Source of the DNA: Gp7-AA6 sp036395755
GTDB taxonomy: Bacteria; Acidobacteriota; Thermoanaerobaculia; UBA5066; Gp7-AA6
Assembly (NCBI GenBank): GCA_036395755.1
Contig: DASWCZ010000058.1
Coordinates: forward strand, 1 to 64,000
Direction: 5' to 3'
DNA length: 64,000 nucleotides
Shown here: in pieces, positions 26,955 to 37,769 of the stretch
Layout: each line of letters opens with the position of its first letter
Numbering within the stretch: the first letter of the stretch is position 1
Position numbers and translations under genes: made by a program
Notes under the pieces: model-generated
What the model was told of the DNA's origin: nothing
Database searches by the model: none
Seen by the model: the letters and a program-made list of their open reading frames with translations, nothing else

Positions 26955-29900
26955 CACTCGGACGCCGCGTCGGCTTCTCGATCGCTCTCGCGTGGACGGC
27001 GCTCTTCTTCGCGCAGTCGGCTTGCGCAGACGACAAGGACCTCCTCAAGCGGACGACCGCGCCCCCCAACCTTCTGATCGTGTTCGGCAACTCGCAGACG
27101 ACGGAGCAGCCCATCCTGGGCAGCGCGAGCGCGTGGGACGGGGAGGGCGACTCGCCGGCGAGCAAGATGGGGGCCGCCAAGCGGGTGATTCGCCAATTCG
27201 TGTTCGACAAACGAGGCTATTTCAACGTGGGGCTGACCTCGTTTTCGCACGACCCGAACGTGGGCTCGATCGGGATCACCGGAAAGCACTGGCTCTACGC
27301 GCCGCTCACGACCGACTTCCCATCGGAGACCTGGAAGGAGCCTGCGGGCACGATTGGGCGCTGGGGCAATAGCGGCGAGGGTCCCTGCACGAACTTGACC
27401 GTGCCGGTCTGCACCGACCGGTCCCCTTTCTACATCACGCTCGGCTCGTCGAGTGCCGTCGCCGTCGGGCCGTTCTTCGGGAACCTGGGTGGTGGAACCG
27501 CCTACCTGTACTTGAACGGAAGCGCGAGCACCGCGACGCAGCGGATCAAAGAGACGCTCGTGGCCGGGAGCTACGGCGACGCCTACACCGGAGCGAGCCT
27601 GGCGACGCTCTCGCTCGCCGGCACGCACTCGATGGAGGTCCACAAGGAGTATCAGGAGAAGGTCAGCAACATCTGGACGACGACGAACACCCCGAATGGA
27701 AACCCGGGCACGGTCACGATCTTCTACGCTCCTCCGTCCGCGTTGCCCGTCGACCTGTTCTTTCGGAGTGGTGCGGACGCCGGGAAGGAGATCGGGTTCC
27801 TGAGCGACGCGAGAGGCGACTTCACCGTCAGCGCGAACTGTTCCGGATGGGAGTTCCAGAGCAACAGCGCCCCGCTGCCGCTCGTGAAGATCCCCCGCGA
27901 CTACCTCTGGGGAGCGACCTGCTCCCCGCCTCAGGACTCCTACGCTTGCGTGACGCGAGTCCTGCGGCCGCAGGGCGATCTCGTTCGATACAACCAGGCC
28001 ACCGGAACGTTCACGACCGCGGATTACGACAACCCGGGTTACACGGGATCCGGAAGCAAGTACGCCGACGGTTGCGACCCCAACCTTCTCGGCGCCGTCG
28101 ACGCCGGTCTCGACATCGTCCAGAACCAGGCCCTTCTGACGACGCAAAACGGATCCCAGGCGCCGATCAAGAATCTGCTTCAGAACATCTACGACTACTT
28201 CAATACCCCCGCGATGGACGGCTTCCAGAACGGGAAGCGGCAGGACGACCCGGACGGCGCCTGCCGGAAGTCCGCGGTCATCCTGGTCTACGACAACTTC
28301 AACGGCTGTCAGAACGACAGCTGCGGTTTTTTAACGACCAAGATCCTCAAGCCATTGAAGCAGATCGGAGTCCCCGTCTACGTCATCGGGTTCGGAGCGA
28401 GCGCCGTTGCGACGGCGTCGACCGGCGTCTGCATCGCCCAGAACACGGGAGCCGTCCTCCCCGACGGGTCGGTTGGCTATTTCCCGGTAACGGATTCGCA
28501 AGGGCTCTACCAGGCACTCTCGGACATCGCGTCCTTCGTCAACGAGAGCGCGAAGGACTTCGCCTCCTCGACCGTGTCTTCGGTTCAGGCGGGCGGCGAC
28601 CAGATGGTCTATCTCGCGACCTTCAACGCGACCAGCAACCGTTCGATCTGGAACGGACGCGTCAACGGCTACAAGCTCGACGCGCAGGGCAATATCCAGA
28701 TGGGCACGAAGACCATCAGCGATCCGATTGACCCGACCAAAAGCCTGACGCTGCCGGCCCCTTCGAACGACCCGACGTCACTGATCTGGAACGCGGGCCA
28801 GAATCTCGTTCAGACTCCGGGAACCGGAGCCACTGACTCCTCGGCGATCCTCCTCCCCGGCGCAGCGATGTCCACGGGCAGCTACCTGGACAACTCCAAC
28901 GACTCCGTCTCGACGATTGTGACTCGCTTTTATTCGGGCCGCAAAATCGTGTTCTCGCTGCCTCAGACGTACGCATCTCCGGTCGCGACCCTGCCCCTCG
29001 CCGTCGCGGACGCGGTTCCAGAATCCCGATACGACCTGACGTACAGCGCGACGGCGACCTGGTGGCCCACGTTGAAGGCCCTGCTCGGGCCGCAAGTCGT
29101 GCCGCCGGCCGTGCGTTCGCCGGTTTTGACCGACGACGACGCCGGCAACGCGCTGCGCTTCATCTGGGGCGATCGCGACGCGGTCATGACGACGACGGAG
29201 GCGAACCAGAAATACCTGGGGCTGAAGCTCGGCGACATCTTCCATTCGAACCCTCTGATTGTCGGACAGCCTGGGGAATTCCCCTACTACCTGAGCAACC
29301 TGAACAACTACCAGGCGTTCTTCAAGACGTATCGCCACCGGCGTCGAGTGCTCTACGCGGGGGCGAACGACGGACTGCTGCACGCCTTCGAGATCGGCGT
29401 CTTCGACCGCGATCCGTCGGTCTGCTCGACTCTGTCGGACGGCAGCCTTCCCCCCTGTTACGACCTCGGCACCGGCGTCGAGCTCTTCGCCTTCGCGCCG
29501 CGGTCGATCATGCAGATCTACAAGCCCCTGAAAGACTCGGTTGGACCGCAGGTCAGGCAGACGGAATGGACGGTCGACGGAGCTCCGTCGGCGGCCGACG
29601 TCTTCATCGACGCCAACCATTCCGGCACTCCCGTCGCCGCCAACCGGGCGTGGCATTCGGTGCTCGTCGGCGGAATGCGCGAGGGATCGCCTTTCGAAGG
29701 CACCGACGGCGTCGCGCCGAAGAACTCCGCCGGAAGCTACTTCGCGCTCGATATCACCCAGCCGGATGAGCTCGTCGACGACGGGACCGGGGCGATGGGG
29801 CCTCCCACCGGCCCGGGCAACTTCAATGCGCCGAAGTGCCTGAACGCCTCGGGCGACCTCTCCTGCGGCAAGGACGCCGCCGACCCGGCGGTGCGCGCGA

Positions 29901-31120
29901 CCCAACCGGCCCGCGCGTGGCCGACCGTTCTCTGGGAGATCGCGGACGGAGGCGATCAGGACGTTGCGCCGTGCCCGGGCGCCGGCTATCCCGACATGGG
30001 AGAGACCTGGTCGAAGCCGGCGATGGGCCGCGTCCGCGTGTGCACCGCGAACTGCGGCAACACGAGCGCGCCGCTTCCCGTGAGCATCGACCGATACGTG
30101 GCGATTTTCGGCGGAGGCTTCGACCGACAGAGGCTGAATCGCCGCGGCAACTGGATTTACATGATCGACGTCGAGACGGGGAAGGCGATCTATCGGGTCA
30201 ACTCGAGTTGCGGCGTGAATACGGCTTCGGGCTGCACGGCGACCTACCTCGCCCCCGTCCCCTCCGAACCGGCGGCCTTGGACGTCAACGGCGACGGATT
30301 CCTCGACTACCTCTACGTGGGAGACGTGAAAGGCCAGCTCTGGAGGATCGATCTGACGGACCTCCGGATGCTCTCCGCGCCGCCGGGAGGGCGGTTCAAC
30401 AATCAGCTCGACCTCGTCAACGGCTCGGGCAGGCCCTTCCTCCTTTTCCAGGCGCCGCAGCCGACCGCGCCCGCGACTTCGCCGATCTATCCGATCTACA
30501 TCCGACCCACCGCCATATCGCTCGGTTTCAGCTCCAACGGAAAGCCGCTGATCGGAGTCGCCTTCGGGACCGGGGACCGCGACGACATCCTCGGCGTGCT
30601 GGACGGTATTTCCCTCGCCTCGAAGCAGCGCTTCTACTACGTCATCGACGACTCCAACACCGTGACCCGAACCGAGGCCGATCTGCTCAACATCCCCTCG
30701 TCCACGGCCGCTGCGGCGACGTCGGTTCCGACCAAAGGCTGGTTTCTTCAGTTCGCAGGCGGGGAACGGCTGATCACGGACTCGCTCGCGGTGCAGGGCA
30801 TCCTCTTCTTCTCGACGTTCGATCCCACGGGGAACGGGACACCGGGCAACCCGTGCTCGAACGGCGTCCGCTGCTCGGGACCGATCGGGACCGCCCGGTT
30901 CTATCGCGTCCATTACTCGACGGGCGACGCGTTCCAGGGATCGGACCGCGGCGAGACCCAGGCGCACGCGATCTTCCTGACCAATCCGGTCTTCTACACA
31001 TCGTCGCAGCAGCAGGCCCGCGTCATTTACACCTCGGACAACGAGGTCAAGATCACGGACGTCCCGGGCGGAACGAGGGCGAGCATCAAGGACTGGAAGG
31101 AAAACGACAGGCCCAAGTAG
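26951..31120 (+). CDS. pilY1: PilY1-like type IV pilus tip/biogenesis protein
   Basis: 1389 residues with a signal peptide ending near SACA|DD. The N-terminal 550 residues look like a VWA-type region (SAVILVYDN, VPVYVIGFGASA). The C-terminal PilY1 propeller includes RRRVLYAGANDGLLHAFEIG (about 797), FAPRSIMQIYKPL, VAIFGGGFD and an EF-type calcium loop in DVNGDGFLDYLYVGD (about 1113), followed by GQLWRIDL. PilY1 proteins sit at the pilus tip with the minor pilins and act in adhesion, extension control and surface sensing. The operon order supports this. Many Cys pairs suggest disulfides. Confidence 0.93.
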   Translation: MTLGRRVGFSIALAWTALFFAQSACADDKDLLKRTTAPPNLLIVFGNSQTTEQPILGSASAWDGEGDSPASKMGAAKRVIRQFVFDKRGYFNVGLTSFSHDPNVGSIGITGKHWLYAPLTTDFPSETWKEPAGTIGRWGNSGEGPCTNLTVPVCTDRSPFYITLGSSSAVAVGPFFGNLGGGTAYLYLNGSASTATQRIKETLVAGSYGDAYTGASLATLSLAGTHSMEVHKEYQEKVSNIWTTTNTPNGNPGTVTIFYAPPSALPVDLFFRSGADAGKEIGFLSDARGDFTVSANCSGWEFQSNSAPLPLVKIPRDYLWGATCSPPQDSYACVTRVLRPQGDLVRYNQATGTFTTADYDNPGYTGSGSKYADGCDPNLLGAVDAGLDIVQNQALLTTQNGSQAPIKNLLQNIYDYFNTPAMDGFQNGKRQDDPDGACRKSAVILVYDNFNGCQNDSCGFLTTKILKPLKQIGVPVYVIGFGASAVATASTGVCIAQNTGAVLPDGSVGYFPVTDSQGLYQALSDIASFVNESAKDFASSTVSSVQAGGDQMVYLATFNATSNRSIWNGRVNGYKLDAQGNIQMGTKTISDPIDPTKSLTLPAPSNDPTSLIWNAGQNLVQTPGTGATDSSAILLPGAAMSTGSYLDNSNDSVSTIVTRFYSGRKIVFSLPQTYASPVATLPLAVADAVPESRYDLTYSATATWWPTLKALLGPQVVPPAVRSPVLTDDDAGNALRFIWGDRDAVMTTTEANQKYLGLKLGDIFHSNPLIVGQPGEFPYYLSNLNNYQAFFKTYRHRRRVLYAGANDGLLHAFEIGVFDRDPSVCSTLSDGSLPPCYDLGTGVELFAFAPRSIMQIYKPLKDSVGPQVRQTEWTVDGAPSAADVFIDANHSGTPVAANRAWHSVLVGGMREGSPFEGTDGVAPKNSAGSYFALDITQPDELVDDGTGAMGPPTGPGNFNAPKCLNASGDLSCGKDAADPAVRATQPARAWPTVLWEIADGGDQDVAPCPGAGYPDMGETWSKPAMGRVRVCTANCGNTSAPLPVSIDRYVAIFGGGFDRQRLNRRGNWIYMIDVETGKAIYRVNSSCGVNTASGCTATYLAPVPSEPAALDVNGDGFLDYLYVGDVKGQLWRIDLTDLRMLSAPPGGRFNNQLDLVNGSGRPFLLFQAPQPTAPATSPIYPIYIRPTAISLGFSSNGKPLIGVAFGTGDRDDILGVLDGISLASKQRFYYVIDDSNTVTRTEADLLNIPSSTAAAATSVPTKGWFLQFAGGERLITDSLAVQGILFFSTFDPTGNGTPGNPCSNGVRCSGPIGTARFYRVHYSTGDAFQGSDRGETQAHAIFLTNPVFYTSSQQQARVIYTSDNEVKITDVPGGTRASIKDWKENDRPK

Positions 31121-31133
31121 TCGGATCTACTTG
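31114..31133. terminator. Hairpin spanning both stop codons of pilY1 and udgX
   Basis: CAAGTAG (31114-31120) and CTACTTG (31127-31133) form a perfect 7-bp stem with a 6-nt loop. The pilY1 TAG is in the left arm and the udgX TAG (read on the minus strand) in the right arm. No T tract follows on either strand, so terminator function is only inferred from its position between convergent genes. Confidence 0.45.
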
Positions 31134-31783
31134 AGCGCTTTCGCCACCTTCTTCAGATCCGCGACGAATTTCTCCGTCTCCGCGCGGCGCGTTTCCTCGT
31201 CGGGCGCCCGGAGGATCGAGGACGGATGGACGGTTGCGAGCACGCGCGGCGCGAGCGAGGAAGCCACGAACTCGCCGCGTTGCCGGCTCACCCGGAACGA
31301 TCGTCCGATGAGCGCCTGAGCGGCCGTCGCGCCGAGGCAGACGAGCACCTCCGGGCGGACGAGCGCGAGCTCGGCGTCCAGCCACGGACGACACGCTCCG
31401 ATCTCGACTGAGTTGGGTTTCTGGTGGATGCGGCGCTTGCCCCGCGGCTCCCACTTGAAGTGCTTGACCACGTTGGTCACGTACACGGTGCGGCGATCGA
31501 TTCCCGCCTTTTCGAGCGAGGCGTCCAGGATCCTCCCGGCGGGGCCGACGAAGGGCTTCCCCTCGAGGTCCTCGCGGTCGCCGGGCTGCTCCCCGACGAA
31601 CAGGACGCGGGCGCGCGAAGACCCGTCGCCGAAGACGGTCTGGGTCCCGCGCTTCCAGAGGTCGCACGCTCGGCAGCCGGCCGCAGCCTGGCGGAGCTTC
31701 GGAAGCGTCGGCTTGCGCGGCACGAGCGGCGACGCCGACTCGACGGAAGGAGATCGCACGGGCACGTCGGATTCTGAAAGCAT
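31127..31783 (-). CDS. udgX: UdgX-type uracil-DNA glycosylase (Fe-S, covalent uracil-DNA binding)
   Basis: 218 residues from ATG 31783; the longer frame lies over the divergent gene. Motif A is GEQPGD (64-69) with GKPFVGPAGR following. KRRIHQKP (116-123) is the loop that defines UdgX, with His120 corresponding to the His that attacks C1' and leaves the protein covalently bound at the abasic site. Four Cys suited to a 4Fe-4S cluster are C37, C40, C131 and C149. Motif ATVHPSSILR closes the active site. Ordinary family 4 enzymes lack KRRIH, so UdgX is the better call. Confidence 0.9.
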   Translation of the reverse strand: MLSESDVPVRSPSVESASPLVPRKPTLPKLRQAAAGCRACDLWKRGTQTVFGDGSSRARVLFVGEQPGDREDLEGKPFVGPAGRILDASLEKAGIDRRTVYVTNVVKHFKWEPRGKRRIHQKPNSVEIGACRPWLDAELALVRPEVLVCLGATAAQALIGRSFRVSRQRGEFVASSLAPRVLATVHPSSILRAPDEETRRAETEKFVADLKKVAKALK

Positions 31784-31834
31784 TCCGCGGGCCAAGGCGT
31801 CTTGATAGCCTGTCGCCCCGGAGGAGGAAGACCG

Positions 31835-32716
31835 ATGAACCTCGTCGTCGGAGCAACGGGTGTCCTCGGAGGAGAGATCTGCTCTCGCCTGGCGCAGGCG
31901 GGAAAGCCCGTGCGGGGTCTCATCCGCACGTCGTCGAGCCCCGAGCGGGTGAACGCGCTGCGAGAAGCGGATGTCGAGCTCGCCACTGGAGACTTGAGGG
32001 ATCGCGCGTCGCTCGACGCCGCCTGCCGCGGCGTTCACACGGTGTACTCGACGGCGACGGCGATCCAGTCGCAACAGGAGGGGAACACGCTCGACCGCGT
32101 GGATCGCGAAGGTCAGGGGAACCTCGTCGACGCGGCGCGCGTGGCGGGCGTCGCGCGGTTCGTTTTCATCTCGTTCCGCGGGAGGCCCGACATCGACTAC
32201 CCGCTGCAGGCGGCCAAGCGCGCGACCGCGGAGCGGCTGAAGAAGAGCGGTATTCCCTGGACGATCATCGAAGCTTCGATGTTCATGGAGGTCTGGCTCG
32301 GGCCGCACCTCGGCTTCGACGCGAAGAACGGACGTGCCCGGATCTTTGGAAAGGGCGACAAGAAGATCAGCTGGGTCTCGTACCGGGACGTCGCCGCTCT
32401 CGCGATCGCCGCCGGCGAGAGCCCTGCCGGCGAGAACCAGGTCCTGGAGATCGGGGGGCCCGAGGCGCTCACGCCTCTCGAGGTCATTCGCATTTTCGAG
32501 CAACGCGGAGGCAGGACTTTCGAGGTCGACTACGTGCCCGAAGAGGCTCTCGTCGACGCAAAGGCGAAAGCGAAGAACCCGGTTGAAGAGACCTTCGCCG
32601 GGCTGCAGCTCTTCTACGCGCGCGGCTTCGAAGTCGACACTCGACCGACCCTCACCCGGTTCCCGATGCGCCTGACTTCCGTTCGGGAGTATGCGGAACG
32701 GGTTCTCGCCGGGTAA
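31835..32716 (+). CDS. NmrA-like/atypical SDR NAD(P)-binding protein
   Basis: 293 residues after GGAGGAGGAAG. The Rossmann start MNLVVGATGVLGGEICSRL carries G-A-T-G-x-L-G. FVFISFRG and a helix-rich C-terminus with ENQVLEIGGPEALTPLEV match NmrA/YbjT-type atypical SDRs. The YxxxK pair of classical SDRs is not evident, so it may be a sensor or isomerase rather than a dehydrogenase. It diverges from udgX across 51 bp; no functional link is shown. Confidence 0.82.
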   Translation: MNLVVGATGVLGGEICSRLAQAGKPVRGLIRTSSSPERVNALREADVELATGDLRDRASLDAACRGVHTVYSTATAIQSQQEGNTLDRVDREGQGNLVDAARVAGVARFVFISFRGRPDIDYPLQAAKRATAERLKKSGIPWTIIEASMFMEVWLGPHLGFDAKNGRARIFGKGDKKISWVSYRDVAALAIAAGESPAGENQVLEIGGPEALTPLEVIRIFEQRGGRTFEVDYVPEEALVDAKAKAKNPVEETFAGLQLFYARGFEVDTRPTLTRFPMRLTSVREYAERVLAG

Positions 32717-32755
32717 GTTCGCCTGCGGGACGTAGAATCGTCCGGGAGGTCCTCG

Positions 32756-33115
32756 ATGACCGTCACCAGCCTTCGCCATCTCGCGGTTCTCGCCTCGCTC
32801 ACGATCCCCGCTCTCGCTTTCGCTCTCCCCCCGGAAACGAAGAAGATCGACGTCGTTGCCCACAAGTACGCGTTCGAGCCTTCGCGGATCGAGGTCAAAG
32901 TCGGCGAGCCGGTCGAGATCACGTTCCGGAGCACCGACACGAAGCACGGTTTCGTCTCCAAGGATCTCGGGCTCGAGAAGGTCGTCTTCTCGAAGGATCA
33001 GTCCGCGACCGTGAAATTCACACCGTCCAAGGCGGGGACCTTCAAGTTCAAATGCGCAAGGTTCTGCGGCATGGGGCACGGCAAGATGAAGGGCGAGATC
33101 GTCGTCACGCCCTAG
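32756..33115 (+). CDS. Secreted cupredoxin with CuA-type ligand motif
   Basis: 119 residues with a signal peptide (about 1-23). The cupredoxin fold is suggested by VVAHKYAFEPSRIEVKVGEP and GTFKFKC. Ligands read CARFCGMGHGKM, an exact C-x3-C-x3-H-x2-M, plus an upstream His in DTKHGFV. This is the binuclear CuA set of cytochrome oxidase subunit II and nitrous-oxide reductase, here in a soluble one-domain protein without the membrane hairpin. It may act in copper delivery or electron transfer. It follows the NmrA-like gene by 39 nt. Confidence 0.87.
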   Translation: MTVTSLRHLAVLASLTIPALAFALPPETKKIDVVAHKYAFEPSRIEVKVGEPVEITFRSTDTKHGFVSKDLGLEKVVFSKDQSATVKFTPSKAGTFKFKCARFCGMGHGKMKGEIVVTP

Positions 33116-33137
33116 CCCCGGGCGGTAACTTCCGCGG

Positions 33138-34664
<1,527 letters not shown>

Positions 34665-34711
34665 CTTCCCCCCTCGCGATCAGGCTACCAGAGCAGGATC
34701 GCCTCTCGGTC

Positions 34712-36043
34712 TCAAACGCTCGGCGGGCCGTCCGAAATGCCGAAGATCTCTCGCAGGGCCTCGCCGACCGCGCGCGCCGTCCGCCGGAGATCGGCGTCGG
34801 TGTGAGCCGTGGAGAGAAACCATGCCTCGAACTGCGCCGGGGGAAGAAAGATGCCGCGCGCGAGGAGAGCGTGAAAGAAAGTCGCATAGCGGGCAGTGTC
34901 CGACCGGCGGGCTGCGGCAAAGTCGGTGACGGGTCCGCGGGCGAAAAAGAGCGTCGAGAGGGAACCGGTCCGTTGATACGTCACCGCGCCCTCCGCACCG
35001 CTCTCGCGGATCGCCTCGCGGATCGCAGCCTCGAGGAGCGCGCCCTTACGCTCCAGCTCTTCGTACGGCGGACGCCGCCCGATCTCGCGGAGCATCGCGA
35101 TTCCCGCTGCCATCGCCAGAGGATTTCCGGACAGCGTCCCCGCCTGGTAGACGCTCCCGGAGGGCGCCACTTTTTCCATCAGCTCGCGGCGCCCGCCGTA
35201 GGCGCCGACCGGCAGGCCGCCGCCGAGGATCTTTCCTAAGATCGTCAGGTCGGGAATCACGCGGTACAGCTCCTGCGCGCCCCCCGGCGAGAGCCGGAAC
35301 CCGGTGATGACCTCGTCGAAGACCAGGAGCGCTCCGGAGCGGGTCGCGAGCTCGCGGGCCGCTTCGAGATAGCCGGCGCGCGGCGGCACGACTCCCATGT
35401 TCGCCGCGACCGGTTCCAGCACGAAGGCGGCGACCTCGCCCGGAAAGCGCCGGAAGGCATCTTCGAGCGCGGCCGCGTCGTTGTACGAGACGATCGTCGT
35501 CAGCCCGGCGAGCGCCTCGGGAACGCCGGGACTCCCAGCGATCGCGAGCGTCGCGACGCCCGAACCGGCCGACACGAGGAACGAGTCCGCGTGTCCGTGA
35601 TAGCCGCCGTCGGTCTTGATGATCCGCGGGCGTCCGGTGGCCGCGCGGGCCAGGCGGATCGCGCTCATCGCGGCTTCGGTTCCCGAATTGACGAATCGAA
35701 TCATGTCGACCGACGGGACGAGACGGGTGACGCGCTCCGCGAGCCGGACCTCGCGATCGGTCGGCGCTCCGAAGGACGTGCCGCCGCGCGCCGCTTTCGA
35801 GACCTCCCGCACCACGAACGCGGGCGCGTGGCCGAAGAGCAGCGGCCCGTAGGACATCACGTAGTCGAGTCGCGAAACGCCGTCCGCGTCTCGCAGCCGC
35901 GCGCCGCGTCCCGTCGAGACGAAGAAGGGCTCGCCGCCGACCGACGCAAAGGATCGGACCGGCGACGAGACCCCTCCCGGCATGAGCGCCTTCGCGCGGC
36001 GGAAGAGGGCCGCGGATCGCGGTTGACCCTCCCGTCGCTTCAA
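34712..36043 (-). CDS. hemL: Glutamate-1-semialdehyde 2,1-aminomutase
   Basis: 443 residues. It converts glutamate-1-semialdehyde to 5-aminolevulinate using PLP or PMP. Class III aminotransferase features are MPGGVSSPVRSF near 21, FVNSGTEAAMSAIRLARAATGR, VFDEVITGFR, and the PLP lysine in TILGKILGGGLPVGAYGG (about 271). Its start overlaps the hemB stop (ATGA), making it the last gene of the hemX-A-C-D-B-L block. Confidence 0.97.
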   Translation of the reverse strand: MKRREGQPRSAALFRRAKALMPGGVSSPVRSFASVGGEPFFVSTGRGARLRDADGVSRLDYVMSYGPLLFGHAPAFVVREVSKAARGGTSFGAPTDREVRLAERVTRLVPSVDMIRFVNSGTEAAMSAIRLARAATGRPRIIKTDGGYHGHADSFLVSAGSGVATLAIAGSPGVPEALAGLTTIVSYNDAAALEDAFRRFPGEVAAFVLEPVAANMGVVPPRAGYLEAARELATRSGALLVFDEVITGFRLSPGGAQELYRVIPDLTILGKILGGGLPVGAYGGRRELMEKVAPSGSVYQAGTLSGNPLAMAAGIAMLREIGRRPPYEELERKGALLEAAIREAIRESGAEGAVTYQRTGSLSTLFFARGPVTDFAAARRSDTARYATFFHALLARGIFLPPAQFEAWFLSTAHTDADLRRTARAVGEALREIFGISDGPPSV

Positions 36044-37032
36044 CCGGGGAGCGAGCCTTCCGCGATCCAGCCGGCCGCGTCGCGCGCGTGGTAGGTCAGC
36101 ACGAAGTCCGCCCCCGCCCGGAGGATGCCGGTCAGGATCTCGGCGACGATCCGCTTTTCGTCGACCCAGCCGTTCCTCGCCGCGGCCTTGACCATCGCGT
36201 ACTCGCCCGACACGTTGTACGCGGCGATCGGCGCGTCGAAGCGCTCCCTCGCCTCGCGGATCACGTCGAGATAGGCGAGCGCCGGCTTGACTAAGACCGC
36301 GTCCGCTCCTTCCTCAAGGTCGAACGCGATCTCCCGCATCGCCTCGCGGCGGTTGGCCGGGTCCATCTGGTAGCCGCGCCGGTCTCCGAACTTCGGAGCC
36401 GAGCTGACGGCTTCGCGAAACGGTCCGTAGAAAGCGGACGCGGACTTCGCCGAGTACGCGAGGATCGCCACCTCCGGAAACCCCTCCGCGTCGAGCGCCC
36501 GGCGGATGGCGGCGACGCGGCCGTCCATCATGTCCGAGGGCGCGACGACGTCCGAGCCGGCACGAGCCTGCGACACCGCCGTCTGGGCGAGCAGCGGCAG
36601 CGTCGCATCGTTGTCCACCTCTCCGTCGCGCACGACGCCGCAGTGACCGTGCGAGGTGTACTCGTCCAGGCACACGTCGGTCATCACGGTCAGGTCCGGC
36701 ACCGAGTCCTTGAGCCGCCGGACGGTCTCCTGAACCGCGGCCGATTCGGCCCAGGCCTCGCTGCCGACGTCGTCCTTGCGTTCCGGAATCCCGAAGAGGA
36801 TCACCGCGGGCACTCCGATCTCCCGGAGCTCGCGCGCCTCGGCGACGGCCTGATCGGGCGAGAAGCGGAAGACGCCCGGGAGCGACGAGATCTCCTCGCG
36901 CGGACCGGCGCCGTGCCGCACGAAGAGCGGCGCCACGAAGCGGTCGGCGGAGAGCCGGGTCTCCCGCACGAGCGACCGCATCGCTTTCGTGCGGCGGAAG
37001 CGCCGGAGGCGGACCGTCGGAAATCCCGTCAC
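36040..37032 (-). CDS. hemB: 5-aminolevulinate dehydratase (porphobilinogen synthase)
   Basis: 330 residues from a GTG at 37030-37032. It condenses two ALA molecules to porphobilinogen. Schiff-base lysines are Lys196 (LAYSAKSASAFYGPF) and Lys249 (ADAVLVKPALAYLD). The metal loop reads CLDEYTSHGHC (121-131): the first and third Cys of the zinc-type triad are kept, but the middle one is Asp123. That is intermediate between the three-Cys zinc enzymes and the Asp-type magnesium enzymes. It starts 11 nt after hemD and overlaps hemL by 4 nt. An open frame upstream is inside hemD and was rejected. Confidence 0.97.
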   Translation of the reverse strand: MTGFPTVRLRRFRRTKAMRSLVRETRLSADRFVAPLFVRHGAGPREEISSLPGVFRFSPDQAVAEARELREIGVPAVILFGIPERKDDVGSEAWAESAAVQETVRRLKDSVPDLTVMTDVCLDEYTSHGHCGVVRDGEVDNDATLPLLAQTAVSQARAGSDVVAPSDMMDGRVAAIRRALDAEGFPEVAILAYSAKSASAFYGPFREAVSSAPKFGDRRGYQMDPANRREAMREIAFDLEEGADAVLVKPALAYLDVIREARERFDAPIAAYNVSGEYAMVKAAARNGWVDEKRIVAEILTGILRAGADFVLTYHARDAAGWIAEGSLPG

Positions 37033-37043
37033 GCCGGCAGAAT

Positions 37044-37769
37044 CTACGCTCGCTGGGCGCGCGCGGCAAGGTCTCTCGCGACCGCCGCGACCGCCTCGAA
37101 CGTCGGAGGCTCGGCAATCTCGACTCGAGAGACGCGCCACGAGGCGAGCGCGTCCGCGGTCGCGTCGCCGAGCACGATTCCGGGAGTTTCGCGCAATCGG
37201 ACCTGCGCCTCCGGCGAGGCGCCGTCGAAAAGCCACCGCGCCGCGGCGGGCGACGTCGCGAAAAACGCGGCGAGATCCGCCGCAACGATAATTCGATCGA
37301 GCGAACCGTCATAGGCTCCGGCGATCTTGCGGTAGAGCGTGAGAGGCACGACCTCCGCGCCGCGAGCCTCGAGCTCCCGCGGCAGCTCGTCCGAGGCATC
37401 GTCGCCCCTCGGCAGGAGCGCGCGCCGGCCCGCCAGGTTCACCGGGATCCGTTCGAGCAGCGACCGAGCGGATCCGCCCGCCTCCTCGACTTCGACCGGA
37501 ATCTCCGAGCGGAGCCGCTCGGCGGTCGCTGGCCCCACGGCGAGCACTCGGCCGGAGAGGCGCGAGAGGAGATCCGGCCGCGCCAGAAGACGATCGGCGG
37601 TTGCGCGGCTCGTCACAATGACCATGTCGAACCGGCCGACGACGAGCTCGGGGTCCGGGTGCAGCGTCTCGATCGTGTGGGTGACCCGCTCGACGACTTC
37701 GAGCTCCGGTACGAGCCCCGCAGGGAACGGCCGCTCGCCGGAACGCACGACGAGCAAGCGCGGCTTCAC
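37044..37769 (-). CDS. hemD: Uroporphyrinogen-III synthase
   Basis: 241 residues from a GTG at 37767-37769 overlapping the hemC stop (GTGA). It cyclises hydroxymethylbilane with ring D inversion. HemD sequences are poorly conserved. Visible support is MVIVTSRATADRLL (usually FTSxNxV), VLAVGPATAERL, ALLPRGDDASDELPRELEARGAEV followed by VPLTLYRK, and FFATSPAAARWLF. Position between hemC and hemB makes the call firm. Confidence 0.93.
   Translation of the reverse strand: MKPRLLVVRSGERPFPAGLVPELEVVERVTHTIETLHPDPELVVGRFDMVIVTSRATADRLLARPDLLSRLSGRVLAVGPATAERLRSEIPVEVEEAGGSARSLLERIPVNLAGRRALLPRGDDASDELPRELEARGAEVVPLTLYRKIAGAYDGSLDRIIVAADLAAFFATSPAAARWLFDGASPEAQVRLRETPGIVLGDATADALASWRVSRVEIAEPPTFEAVAAVARDLAARAQRA

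Noticed and set aside
28778..30967. 729-codon minus-strand ORF opposite pilY1
   Set aside because: It is a high-GC shadow frame; the plus strand holds clear PilY1 motifs along the same span.
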